Source: Heterohyrax brucei
Taxonomy: Eukaryota > Chordata > Mammalia > Hyracoidea > Procaviidae
Assembly: GCA_028571685.1 (NCBI GenBank)
Contig: CM053143.1
Coordinates: 9,911,501 to 9,975,500 of the forward strand
Direction: 5' to 3'
DNA length: 64,000 bases
Below the pieces are notes generated by a model, which saw nothing but the letters and a program-made list of their open reading frames with translations, did not search any database and was not told where the DNA came from. Below, one piece after another: positions 1 through 10,542 of the stretch. The position numbers and the translations under genes were made by a program. Each line of letters starts with the position of its first letter. Position 1 is the first letter of the stretch.

Positions 1-1050
1 TACCACCTCTCTCTGGTAAGGTTGGCAATAATCCCCAAATACAAAATAGAAAGTGCTGGAGAGGATGCGGAGAGATTGTAACCCTTCTATACTGTTAGTG
101 GATTGTAAATTGATTTGGTATATTCTCAAAAAACTAGAACTAGAAATACCATATGATCCAGCAACTCCACTCCTTGGAATATATCCCAGATAAATAAAGG
201 CTACTTTGGTATGAGGTGTTAGAATTACTGCATTGAAAAAACTGTTTTTAAAACTCTTAGGAAAATAGCATGACTGCCATCATTCAGGGAATTGTGTCAG
301 ATTAGGAATTAAAAAAAAAAAAGATGCTTGCACACCAAAGTTTATTGCAGCGTTTTTCACAATAGCAAAAAGTTGGAACCTTCATAGATGTCCATCAACA
401 GATGAATGATTGAACAAACTATGGTATATTCACACAAGGGAATACTATACAATGATAAAGAACAAGATGATTTAGGGGAACACCTGATAATATAGGGCCA
501 TCTGGAGGACATTACACTGAATGGAAATAGTCAGATGCTAAAGAACAAATATTGTATGAGACCATTATTAGAATGATGCAACACAAGATTTAAGCAGAGA
601 AGAAAATCTTTGATGGTTACAAGTGTGGGGAGGGAGAGAGAGATATTTCTGTAAATTAGATGATGGTTAGGATTCAGGTTAGGTGAAGGGTATCACAGCA
701 TACATTAGAAAAGAAGTATGCACAACTGGACTACATCAAAACTAAATCAATTTCCTAAATACAACCCAACTCTTTAGAGATACAGAGTAACAGGGACAGG
801 AGTCAGGGAACCATGGTTTCAGGGGACAGCTAAACCTTGTTCTGCCTAACACTTGGGTGAGTGGTGTGTGGGGTCTTAAAAGCTAACAAGCTGCCTCCTA
901 AGTAGCATCAATTGGTCCCAATCTATCTGGAAGAGAGGTAAATGGAGGACATCAAGAATGGGAAAAAAATATGAGCCCAGCAGTTGGAAGGTACCATATG
1001 ATCCAGAGACTACTTTAGCACTGGACCACTGGACCGTGCATTAATGTACC
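1..1050 (+). mobile_element. L1 LINE, 3' end (ORF2 C-terminus and 3' UTR)
   Basis: The first 570 bases match the C-terminal part of L1 ORF2 as found in the other copies of this window (compare 19200-19700), with many stops. The rest is the L1 3' UTR, closest to the copy at 57325-58320: both share stretches such as CAACCCAAC, the 'GGTCTTAAAAGC' box and 'ATATGAGCCCAG'. The element is cut by the window start and interrupted at 204-322 by a separate poly(A)-tailed insert. The 3' boundary near 1050 is approximate because no clear tail remains. It is a fossil with no coding capacity. Confidence 0.85.
204..322 (+). mobile_element. Poly(A)-tailed insert of unknown family within L1
   Basis: About 107 bp beginning CTTTGGTATGAGG interrupt the L1 ORF2 C-terminal region and end in 12 A residues (311-322). 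The same sequence occurs without the A-tail at 2138-2240. About ten bases of the expected L1 sequence are missing at the insertion point and I see no target-site duplication. A poly(A) tail on only one of two copies suggests an L1-type retrocopy of a short transcript. It could instead be a short interspersed family I do not recognise. Confidence 0.55.
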
Positions 1051-1338
1051 TATAAGTTATTTGGGACTATGGTTAATGTTATATATATGTGCTTCCCAAA
1101 TACCAGTCATGAATTGGTAGGTCTAAGTTGAAGCCTGAGATTCTTAATTTTTACATGCTCACAAGCGATGTCTGTGCTGTTGGTCCTTAGACCATACACT
1201 GAATGAAAGTTTTTAAGGGACTGGTTGGTCAATGCAGGGGACAGGCCAAGACCTTTCAGAGGCAGACCAAAAGGATAATAATGACAGTTCTTTAGAAAGA
1301 AAATGATTGAGGCTGAACAACTGCAAATTGTTGTTTTT

Positions 1339-1505
1339 GTGCACTGTTGAATCAATTGTAACTCATAGTGATCCCATTTGACAGAGTATAAACTGCTCTA
1401 CAGGGTTTCCTGAGCTGAAATTTTAGGAACCCACTCATGGAGCCACTGGAGGGATGTGAACTGCTGACCTTTTGGGTAGCAGTTGAGTGTGAACCAGAAC
1501 TGTAA
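1339..1505 (-). mobile_element. AfroSINE-type tRNA-derived SINE
   Basis: On the minus strand this reads as a diverged SINE with a tRNA-like head, the 'TTTCCAAGG'-type middle (as its complement) and the 3' tail 'ATGAGTTACAATTG'. It lies upstream of an A/G-rich run (about 1514-1535). The central part has extra bases compared with the common form. Confidence 0.75.
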
Positions 1506-2137
1506 ATAACAGTGAAAAAAAGAAAGAAAGAAAAGAAATGTATAAATGGCAAGCCAACAGCCCAGTTGTCTTACTCTTCATGTGTTTCCCTGGACCACCT
1601 AAAGACTGAGAAGGAAAGGAAGGAGTGTTCGAAGGATAGACAAACGAAAATCTACCCATCTTTTCCTGTCTCCACATCTGCACTTGTCACCCCTAGTACA
1701 CTGAAGTTAATTTTCAATAAAGCAATAGAACTGTTTCTTGCTGTTTGAATCTCTGTCTTTCCCTGTTAATCCTGCATGTGTCTTTTTCTCCCTTTTCCAT
1801 TAAAAGCCCATTAGCTATCATGGAAACAATGACTCTGCTGCAAGTGAGGAATAGTGACGTCTTTTCAACTGAGGCAGAGTGCCACAAGTTGCATTCAATT
1901 TTCAGCACAGGGTTTATACCACAGTTGGAAAGCAGCAAAATTAAATCAGAAATTAGACTGCTGAATTATACTGGATTCAACTCTGGAAGGCAGGCTGCTA
2001 CTCTCTGCAGGAGAACATACAACTCTGAGCTGCAGGGAATGGTTAGGCAATGAACATCGCACTGGGAGAAAATAAATTTGTAGGAGGAACGGATAAATAA
2101 AAGCTCTCCATCTCTCTTCTACACACTTTAAATATGC

Positions 2138-2240
2138 CTTTGGTATGAGGTGTTAGAATTACTGCATTGAAAAAACTGTAAGACTCTTCGGAAACTAGCA
2201 TGATTACCATCATTAAAGGAATTGCCTCAGGTTGCAAATT
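2138..2240 (+). repeat. Second copy of the 204-322 sequence, without poly(A)
   Basis: It matches 204-310 over roughly 100 bp, starting CTTTGGTATGAGG and ending near AATT. Past this point the two copies diverge: this one continues with T-rich DNA while the other has 12 As. This one is therefore the better candidate for the parental locus. Confidence 0.6.
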
Positions 2241-2710
2241 TTTTCTTAAAAAATCCATATTATAGAAGAATTTTTTTATGCACTTGGGAAAGATGGAGAC
2301 TACTAAGACTTGAGGTATCCAATCAAAATCTAAAACTGTTTTATTAAATCATGAAGACCAATGATAATCAAATAAAGCACTTCAAAATAAACTTGGATAA
2401 ACAAGAATTTAGCTTACCACCTCTGTTAGCCATAATTGAGCTTTGGAAGGAAATAGAAGCCAAATGCAATACAGGTAATTAAGGAACAAGGTTTTGTTAA
2501 CATTAGCAACCAAAAGGTTGTGATTTTACAGACTTTGAACTTGTTATGGTGCCCTGAAATTAGTCTATTTTTATACAGATAGTGTTTTCTCTTTTTCACA
2601 GCACTAACATGTAATTCTGGCTAACAGACAGGTTGTTTTTCATTCAAACTATTCATACAAACTATTTAGTATCCATTTAGGGCAAAGATGAGCATTTTCA
2701 GAATCCCAAA

Positions 2711-2724
2711 TTACCATGGCAACC
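2711..2724. promoter_or_regulatory. X-box-like palindrome (possible RFX site)
   Basis: The sequence TTACCATGGCAACC is close to the palindromic X-box bound by RFX-family factors, two half-sites flanking a central AT. It lies in repeat-free DNA. A single motif match does not prove function. Confidence 0.3.
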
Positions 2725-3744
2725 ATATTCTTAATCCCCGAGGACTGGGAAACAATTGGCTATGAAACTGTGATGGCTAGATTACAAGTCCCTGAATAGT
2801 GCATTATTGTAACCACTATCTCAAGTCTAAGCATATGGTTTTTTATTTTTCTTTCTCTTTAAAATGAACTCATTGTTCCTTTTAAGATGTGTATAACATT
2901 TTGATTAGGTAACTTAAAACAAATACAGCATTTCACAATATAGTGGCTGAGTATCAAAATTAAAATCATAATGAATATAATAGAATGATTGCAATTGTCA
3001 AACCAGATGTTCAGCATGTCTAGAAAAATAACATACCTTTTATGTTAAAAAAAAATTTTGGAATGAAACCTGAAAATAACATCAGTAAACTCAGTAAGCA
3101 AAAAGCTTTTCAGAGAGTTCCTAATCATTCTACTTTGAAATAAAATCTGAGACTCAGAGGAGTAGCTGTTCAGATAAAAAATTAGAGTCAAATGCACATT
3201 TCTTTCTAGGTTGAATGCAAAGGTAGAATTATACTGTTTTGTGACATTCATCTTTTTCATCTTTTATTGTATTCATATTACTACTACTCAGCTAATTAAA
3301 ATGAACTATTGATCTCAGACTTTCATATCTCCAATCCTCACAGAAAGGACACTTAACTCACCTAAGGATTCTGCTCTCCTTCACTTTCTTCACTGGGGGA
3401 TTTTAAATTTCTTTTAGCCTCAGTCTCACTCTAAGATTATAGTCTACTTCTACTAATTAGTGAACTCCAGTGTACATCTTAAATCTACTTCAAATCCAGA
3501 TGGCCATCTTCCCCTAATCAAATTCTTGACACATTATCTTTTATGTTTCTAGTCCCATCTGGGATCAGAATCTATCCTGCTTTGATCTTACCAGGTGTCT
3601 CTGAACTATGTCTTGCTTACTTATAGCAAATCAGTGCATCTCTGTCTCATATACACACTTAATTTGTCTAACTGTAACTTCAACAACTGCTTTTAAGGGG
3701 AACTTTTGAAATTGCCTTGTTTGACCTATACGGTCTTTGTCAAA

Positions 3745-3852
3745 CTAACTCACATAACCAGAGTTTCCAAAGAATGCCTAGTGGATTGAATTTCCAACCT
3801 TTCCTTTAGCAGCTGTAGCACTTAACCATTATACAACCAGCATTTCCAGAAC
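3745..3852 (-). mobile_element. AfroSINE-type SINE, tRNA-like head portion
   Basis: Only the tRNA-like half and middle are clear. On the minus strand the head reads as the complement of 'TAGCACTTAACCATTATAC', and the middle as the complement of 'GAGTTTCCAAAGAATGCC'. The 3' tail end is diverged beyond recognition. Confidence 0.7.
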
Positions 3853-3884
3853 ACAGTAATAAAATATAACATAAATAAATACAA

Positions 3885-5303
3885 CTTGCTGATGGCTGAG
3901 AGGCAACAATTAATGTCAAATCAGTTAAAGAGGCAGACTACAATAGCTTCAGAAAGCTCCCCAAAACAAAGAATGAAGTAATTTTTCAGATGAAAAGAAA
4001 TTCCTGGAATTATCAGAGGTAGAATAGAAAACATTAATATTTGGAACTCTCAAAGAGATCAGGAAAAAAGCAGCAGCACATAAAGACAAACTGAACAGGC
4101 TGCGAGAAAGCACAAACAGTATACAGCAATTTACAAAATTAGTAATAAAATTACAGAATTAGACAACTACAGAAATTCAAAGGATCACAGCTGAGGCGAA
4201 GGAAATCTAAATTAATGAGACTTAAGACAAAACACATGATACCAACATATAAAAGGAAAAATCAGACAAAAGAATTTTTTTAATGAAGAAAAACTACAAA
4301 TTATGTGGGAATCTATCAAATGGAATAACTTACCATGACTGTAATACCAGAAGAGATTGGGGGTAAGAGGATAAAAGAGAATATAAGGAGAATTTCTGAA
4401 GATTTGTAGAAAGAACACATCCCTTATATCATAAAAGATAAGATGTCTATCCAAGATGCTCATCAAAGTAGATTGCCAAAGAAAGCAGATCCCCAAAGAA
4501 AGACACCAAGACATATTATACTCTAACTTAATAAAACTAAAGATAAAGAGACAATTTTAAAGTCAGCTAGGGATAGTCAAAAATGTTCTACAAAGGAGAG
4601 TCAATAGCACTAAGCTTGGACTACCCATAAGAAACCATGATGGCAAGAAGGCCATAGGATGACATATACGAAGCACTGAAGGAAAAAAAATGCCAGCCAA
4701 GAACTATATATGCAGAAAAACTGTATTTCATGTATGATGGTAAAGTTAAGACATCTCCAGATAAACAAAGTTCAGAAAATTTGAAGAAACCAATCCAAAA
4801 TTATAAGAAATGCTAAAGGGAGTCTGTTGCTTAGAAAATCAACATGAAAATCAGCATCAGATAAGAACCCAAGGCTTGAATGCAGGACAGAGCAGCCAGA
4901 GATCAACTCAGATGTGGAAATTACAAAAATGAATCAAAGCAAAACACTTAAAATAGGGAAACAGACATGTCATTATGTAAAATATGACACTATAACAAAA
5001 ACAGACACTAAAATATGTATTCATAGATATTCTATGGTGCATAGAAATACACTAACAAAGAAACAGAAAGTGGCAGAAGGGATAAGAAAACACAATTTAT
5101 CTACATGCTGCCTATAAGAGACACACTTAGACTTAAAGACTAAAACAGCATTCAAAAAAAAGCAAGACTGGTAATATTAATTTCTAATAATATAAACTTT
5201 AAATTAGAATCCACCACAATAGATAAGGATGGACACTATATAGTGATTGAAGGGTCAATACACCAGGAAGACTCAACCATATTAAATATTTATGCACCCA
5301 GAG
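3885..5303 (+). mobile_element. L1 LINE fragment: ORF1 to start of ORF2
   Basis: This runs in step with other L1s in the window: an ORF1-like stretch (about 3950-4830, heavily frameshifted), the inter-ORF region, and the beginning of the ORF2 endonuclease domain (the 'ATTTATGCACCCA' region ends at about 5302). It stops abruptly where the 5' UTR of the next L1 begins. Its own 5' UTR and the rest of ORF2 are absent. Confidence 0.85.
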
Positions 5304-6500
5304 CCAGGGCTGAGATGGCAGACTGGCCACACATCTCCTCAATTCTGTATGAGAACTAGGGCATAGAAAAACAACCGAATGGAGCAGTGTGGACCTTTAG
5401 GATCAGGTGGAAAGTTGAGAGATCAGACTGAACAACAGGAGAGGGAAAACTACTTTCGTCAGAGGGAAGACAGCAGCACAAAGGGTCCCGCTTCAACTGG
5501 TACAGTAGTGGAGAAGCTTACAGGTATGGACACCACCTTTGTCAGCCGAGAGACTTGGACTGAGGCTGTTGTGCCTGAGAGGCTGGCTGAGTGGACAGCA
5601 TCTCCCGCAGCAGAGAGGCTGTACTTAACACACTCACATCTAGAGAACTCACCACCATGTGGTGGCTGAGTCCTGAACTGCCCTCTCCCCACTCTTCTCT
5701 GAACTATGCTATAAATTCTGCTGGCACAGCACAGGAGAGGATGCACAGATAGGACACCAGCTTAATCACCTGACAGATGGAGTCAGCCACACTTGAAAGT
5801 CTGGCTGAAGGTGGCTGCCACACTAAGCAACAATGTCTGTCTGAACAGTGCCTCTCTCAGCAGAAAAGCTGTTTTTGAGACCACTACAACCAAAGAATGC
5901 AGCAGTGGCTAGCAGCCAAATGTGGCAGTACCAATCACCCCTCCCTTATCTGAGCCACACCATAGCATCTGCTGCCATGGCTCTGGAGAGACTCCACCAT
6001 CTTTGTCAGCCTGGAGGCAGACTGCCAAGCCTGGAAGTTCAGGTGGGACCAGCTGCCACTGGACAGTATATCTCTCAGCAGAGAAGCTATTCTTAAGAGA
6101 GCCACACATAGAGAATGCAGCAGTGGCTGGTGGCCATGTGTGGCAGTGCACCTCCCTCAATCCTTCTCTGAGCTATGCTGTAGCACCTGCTGGCCTGACT
6201 TTGGAGAGACTTCACAAGTAGGTCACCATCTTTATTAGTCGGCTGGTGGGGCTTGCCACACTTGAGTGCCCATGTGGGGCCAGCTGCCACGCTGAGCACC
6301 ACCACCTGTCTGGACAGCATATCTCTCAGTAGAGAAGCTATACTTAAGACAGGTGAACCTAGAGAACAGAGTGGCAGCTGGCAGCCAAGTAAAGCAGTGT
6401 CCTTCCCCAATCCCTTCTCTGAGCTACACCATAGCTTCTGCTGGTGCAACACTGGAGAAGCTGAACTGCTTTTTGATGCCTCAGAGAGCGCAACCTATAT
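5303..6500 (+). repeat. L1 5' UTR made of about four tandem monomers
   Basis: Four diverged copies of an anchor of the type TGGACAG...CTCTCAGCAGAGAAGCT start at 5592, 5842, 6060 and 6311, spaced 250, 218 and 251 bp. Each is followed by further shared blocks, for example 'GAGAATGCAGCAGTGGCT', and by a 'CTTCTCTGAGCTA'-type segment. This is the layout of a monomeric L1 promoter. Several antisense and sense open frames of 80-120 codons here are by-products of the GC-richer repeats. Confidence 0.75.
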
Positions 6501-6526
6501 CTAACCAGTTAAAGAAGCAGATGACC

Positions 6527-7410
6527 ATGGCTTCGGAAAACTTCCCAAATAAAGAATCAAAAAAACTTATTAGATGAAGAAGCCTTCCTGAAATTATTGG
6601 AGATAGAATACAAAAGAATTATGTACAGAACCCTTCTGGATCTTAGGCTATAGATTAGACAAACTGCACAAGAACAAAATGAAAAATTAAATGAGCTATA
6701 TGAATTAGTAAAACAACAATGATCTGAAAATTAGCAGATTAATAATAAAATCAATGTTAGACAATTGAGTTGAGAACCATAAGAGCAGTACTGAGGAAAT
6801 GTAATGCAGAATTGAGATTGAAGATAAAGCAACTGACACCAGTATTTATGAGGAGAAATCGGACAAAAGAATCAAGAAAAATGAAGAATCATTAAGAATC
6901 ATGTGGGACTCCTTCAAGAAGAACAATATATAAGTGATTGGAGTTCCAGAGCAGGGAGGATAGCAGAAACTATAAAGAGAATTGTTGAAGAATTGCCAAC
7001 AGAAAACTTCCCTGACATCGTGAAAGAGAAGATGCCACTGAAGATGCTCACTGAACTCCACAAAAGTTAGCTCAAAAAAGAAAGACACCAAGACATGTTA
7101 TAATCAAGCTTAATAAAATTAAAAAATAAGGAGATGCCCTTAAAGTCAGATAGGCTTAAACCAAAACTAACGTACAAAGGGAAGTCTCTTAGACTTCCCT
7201 CTGATATTTCAGCCCAAACCATGTAGGCAAGAAGGCAATGGGATGACACATACAAAATCTTGAGGAAAATAAACTTTCAACCAAGAATTTTATATCCTGC
7301 AATATTGTCTCTCAAATATGATGGTGAAATTAGGACACTCTAAGGTAAACAGAAGCCTAGTGACTTTGTAGAAACCAAACCAAAGTCACAACAAACACTG
7401 AAAGAAGTTC
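6527..7410 (+). pseudogene. L1 ORF1 pseudogene
   Basis: In intact L1s, ORF1 encodes an RNA-binding coiled-coil chaperone. Here the frame is broken many times. Recognisable pieces include the 'EEAFLKLLE'-like N-terminal block and the 'KKNEESLRIMWDS' block ahead of the RNA-recognition part. It aligns with the better preserved ORF1 at 14394-15178. Confidence 0.7.
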
Positions 7411-7944
7411 TTCAATTAGAAAATCAATTACATCTGATGTGTACATAAGGATGCAGTGCAGGACACAGCATCCAGAGTCCTGGATGTCACAAAGCTCAAA
7501 AGAAGCTAAAATATTAAAATTAGGAAAACAGGAATCACCACACGTAAATTATGACAATATTACACTATAAAGAGGGATATATTACAGTATTCATATATCT
7601 TTCAGATAGTGAGGAAATTAAGGAAAAATTAAAAAGTTAAAGACTGGTTTAAACTTAGAAAATTAGGGGAGAACAAAGCAAACTAATAATACCACATATC
7701 AAAACAAGAAACACAATACAGAAGTCTCAACAGACATAAGTCCAACAGAAAGGATGAAAACCCAAAAATAAAAATGCCCCAGAACAAAATATTAAATAGA
7801 ACAAAGAAAATGTCAACAACACAAAAATAAAGGCACCAATATGACAGCACTAAATACATTATCTATCAATAATTACACTGAATGTAAAGGGATTGAATGC
7901 TCCAATAAAGAGAATCTAACAAGTTGGATCAAAAAAACATGATC

Positions 7945-8600
7945 AGTTTTTATTTTTGTGTTGCCAGTAAGACTCAAATTTGTGAGCTCCATTGTGGCTG
8001 TCACAGGTGGTGGCCAGGCACCATCCAGTTCCTCTGGTCCCAAGTTGATGTAGGCTCCTACTCATGTGGGTCTCTCAGTCTTCTGGGTTGTCTTTCCCCC
8101 ATGCCATTTTGGTCCTCAGAGAGCATCCGTTTCTGCTGAGTTGGGACCATTTGCTGTGCCCTCAGATGGCAGCTAGGCAGCTTTTAAGACCCCAGAAAAC
8201 TGAGATCTCCACTAAAAGACCACAACTGATGGTCCAGCAGCTTCAGGGTTCCCCCGGGAGCATGGCCCTTGGCCCTGATGCTGCCCTTGCCCATAAATCA
8301 TAACAAAGGTCCACTCTTCAGACACAGATGGATTGGACTTGGCGATGCAGAGTGACCATATATTGGATGCACTTTATAGTTCTATGCATCTATAGGATAT
8401 CATCCTGCGGATCTCTGGCTGGAGTAAGGGGAGTGGGTGGAGAGGAGGGGAAAGGAAACTGTTGGGAAGATGGGACATGTATGGAGCAGAGAGGAATAAT
8501 GTGCTGTCACTGGGTAGGGAGAGCAGTAGAAGTGGCATATAGGTGGGCATGTAAATTTATATGAGAATGTACACTTTCACTCAGTCATAATAAAAGAAAA
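7945..8600 (+). mobile_element. L1 3' UTR insert with 5' inversion (twin priming)
   Basis: The left part (7945 to about 8195) is L1 3' UTR in reverse orientation. The right part (about 8199-8600) is the directly following 3' UTR in forward orientation, ending in an A-rich tail. The two parts abut in the parental element, which is the signature of twin priming. The flanks AAACATGATC (left) and AAAAATGATC (right) form a target-site duplication with slight decay. The host is L1 ORF2. Confidence 0.85.
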
Positions 8601-8716
8601 ATGATCCGTCTATATGCTGCCTACAAGAAACACACCTTAAACTCAATGATATGAACAAATTGAAAAATCAAAGGATAGAAAAATACATACAAAGACAACA
8701 ACATTCAAAGAAGAGC

Positions 8717-8751
8717 CAGCTAGCCAAGTGCCGTCGAGTCAGATCTGACTC
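8717..8751 (-). mobile_element. Ultrashort RTE/SINE 3'-tail insertion
   Basis: About 32-35 bp holding only the terminal hairpin (GAGTC...GACTC) and the GACGGCACTTGGCT tail, read on the minus strand, are inserted in L1 ORF2. The host sequence AGAGC is repeated at 8712-8716 and 8752-8756, a short target-site duplication. Confidence 0.7.
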
Positions 8752-9360
8752 AGAGCAGGAGTGGCAATATTAACCTTGATAAAATTGATTTTAATGTAAA
8801 ATCCACCACTGTGGACAAGGATGTTCATTATTTATTGCTTAAAGTTTCAATATGTAAGGAGGACATAAGCCAAGCCACAATATTAAATACTTATGCACCC
8901 AGTATCTAAATACATTGAACAAATGCTGACAACATTGAAAAGTGAAATAGATCACTCCACAATAATAGTAGGAGACTGCAACACTCCACTTTCAGTAATG
9001 CACAGAGAAAAAACTAAATAAAGGTACAGACTACCTTATTGTGACGATCAGTCAACTCAACTTTATAGACAAACAACAGACAAATACACCTTCTTTTCTA
9101 GAATGTATGGAATAGTCTCCAGACTGGACCATGTTATTAGGCCACAAAGAAAGTCTCAACAAAATCCAGATCGTTGAATTATGGCAAACTATCTTCTCAG
9201 ACCATAAAACCATAAAAGTTGAAATCAACAGCAGAAAAAACATGGCATAAATTTGAACTCGCGGAAATTGAACAACACCTTGCTTAAAAATTCATAAGTT
9301 ACAGCAGCAATCGTGGATGCAATAAAGAAATTCTTCAAATCAAATGAGAATGAAAACACA

Positions 9361-9537
9361 TTCAGAGGTGAGATGAGAAAAAAGAAGTGTTGAATGGACA
9401 TGGAAAATAGAGGGTGGAAGGGAAGAGTGTTCTGTCACTCTGTGGTAAAAGTATCTAGGGGCAGCTAGCAAAATACATGCAAGTTTTTGTATGAGAAACT
9501 GATTCAAATTGTAAACTTTCACTCAAAACACATTTTT
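9361..9537 (+). mobile_element. L1 3' UTR terminal fragment
   Basis: It matches the last part of the 3' UTR seen at 58150-58310, including the 'AAACTGATTCAAATTGTA' and 'CTTTCACTCAAA' ends, followed by a T/A-rich stretch. It may be the true end of the L1 at 5303 after an internal deletion, or a separate 5'-truncated insert. Confidence 0.65.
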
Positions 9538-9569
9538 TTAAAATAAAGCCCTTAAACTCTTAGAAGTGC

Positions 9570-9818
9570 TAAAAGTATTAATATTAACTTTTAATAATGC
9601 AATAGCAGATGCTGCCAACTTTGGAATCCACAAAAAATAAAATATAGTAATATAATAGTTAAAAGATCACATAACTAACAGATGATAGAGAATAAAATAT
9701 AAAGTACAAAAACAATTATCAGAAAAAGTCATTCAGGAAAGGGGATAAAACAAAACAAGTGGAACAAATAGAAAACAAGTAATCAAATGATAGAGTTAAA
9801 TTCAAATATATGAAAAGC
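9570..9818 (+). mobile_element. Old L1M fragment (inter-ORF region)
   Basis: The segment resembles the region before ORF2 in old mammalian L1s: 'CTAACAGATGATAGAGAA', then a stretch close to 'GGAACAAATAGAAAACAAG' just ahead of the ORF2 start. Divergence is high and no frame survives. Confidence 0.55.
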
Positions 9819-9819
9819 T

Positions 9820-9910
9820 AACAACAATTGTGAGGGTATTACAGGAAACGGCAGTGTTTCCTTCTGTTGTTGATAGGGTTGCTGAGTCAGAGCTGACTTG
9901 AGGGCACTTA
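9820..9910 (+). mobile_element. RTE (BovB-type) LINE, extreme 3' end
   Basis: The sequence AACAATTGTGAGGGT, then the 'GGCAGTGTTTCCTTCTGTTG' block, precede the TAGGGTTGCTGAGTCAG hairpin and the GAGGGCACTT tail. The upstream part is the C-terminal end of the RTE ORF. The last 40 bases are the same module that ends every full SINE in the window. It is 5'-truncated and carries an A-run after the tail. Confidence 0.7.
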
Positions 9911-10031
9911 AAAAAAAACATATAAAATACATGCACTCATCAATTATCCATACCATTAGATTCCAGACCAGATCAGTATGCAAAAATTGTATTATGTGAA
10001 AATGGAGAACTTATTTTCTGTTTTCAGACTA

Positions 10032-10541
10032 TGTTAGTCATCCAGTACTGCTCTAACAGAAATACCACAGGTGGATGCCTTAAAAAGAGAAATTTTATTC
10101 TCTCACAGTTCAGTGTGTTGCAAATCCAAACTCACAGTGTAAGCTCCAGGAGAAAGCTTTCTCTGTTGACTCTGCAGAAAGGTCCTTGTCGTGAACCTTG
10201 TCAAACTTCCCCTGGATTGGGAGCTTCTGAGGTGAAGGTAGGCCAAGTTCTTTCCTAAGGATGCTCTCTGCTCCCTGCACTGCTGCTTTCTTGGTAGTAT
10301 GAGGCACTCACTCTCTGTTAGCATCTTTCTTCTGTATCTCAAAAGAGTGCCTCAAGGCAGAACATAGTCTTAGACACTGAATCCTGCCACACCAACACAA
10401 CTACTGCCCACCCTCCCCCATTAACATCATAGAGGCATATGTTTACAGCATATAGGAACCTCACACAATACCAAGAATCATGTCACAGCCTAGCCAAATT
10501 GCTACACACACTTTTGTTGGGACATAATTGAATCCATGACA
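10032..10541 (-). mobile_element. Solo LTR, MaLR/ERVL-like family
   Basis: On the minus strand it runs from TGTCATGGATTC to a TAACA-type end and carries an AATAAA-like A/T-rich stretch before the end. It is the same family as the LTRs at 15898-16420 and 47959-48472, sharing the 'GGTATTTCTGTTAGAGCAG' 3' end. There are no internal viral genes nearby. The flanking 5-mers do not match. Confidence 0.7.
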
Positions 10542-10542
10542 C

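Larger units (their letters stand above)
1531..3744. other. Unassigned DNA between SINEs
   Basis: I recognise no gene here. The segment holds the tail-less copy (2138-2240) of the insert described at 204-322, AT-rich stretches, and a palindromic X-box-like motif at 2711-2724. Short open frames of 60-100 codons occur on both strands, but they have no homology I can name and no coherent gene structure. The part around 2450-2830 is free of repeats and could be single-copy DNA. Confidence 0.5.
5303..9360 (+). mobile_element. L1 LINE with repeated 5' UTR, ORF1 and N-terminal ORF2
   Basis: It starts with the L1 5' signature GAGATGGCAGACT, which matches the starts of the L1s at 13348 and 42540. Next come a long 5' UTR of four related units (5303-6500), a decayed ORF1 (about 6527-7410), an inter-ORF spacer and ORF2 from an ATG at 7841. 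ORF2 is interrupted by a twin-primed L1 (7945-8600) and by a tiny SINE-tail insert (8717-8751). It stops at about 9360, far short of the RT domain. Loss of the 3' side cannot come from ordinary 5' truncation, so a later deletion is likely. Confidence 0.85.
7841..9360 (+). pseudogene. L1 ORF2 endonuclease-domain pseudogene, interrupted
   Basis: The start is an ATG at 7841 giving MTALNTLSINNYTECK-like coding before frameshifts. The endonuclease region resumes after the inserted L1 at about 8601, with a readable 'GDCNTPLSVM'-like block near 8970-9000 (canonical GDFNTPLS). Nothing of the reverse transcriptase is left. Confidence 0.7.

Noticed and set aside
5592..6340. CRISPR-like or satellite array
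   Set aside because: Units are about 220-250 bp, diverged, and confined to an L1 5' UTR; there are no short repeats with unique spacers.
5459..6577. Cluster of overlapping open frames of 70-119 codons on both strands
   Set aside because: They all fall in the repeated L1 5' UTR and overlap in opposing frames; none has a domain or a consistent start.
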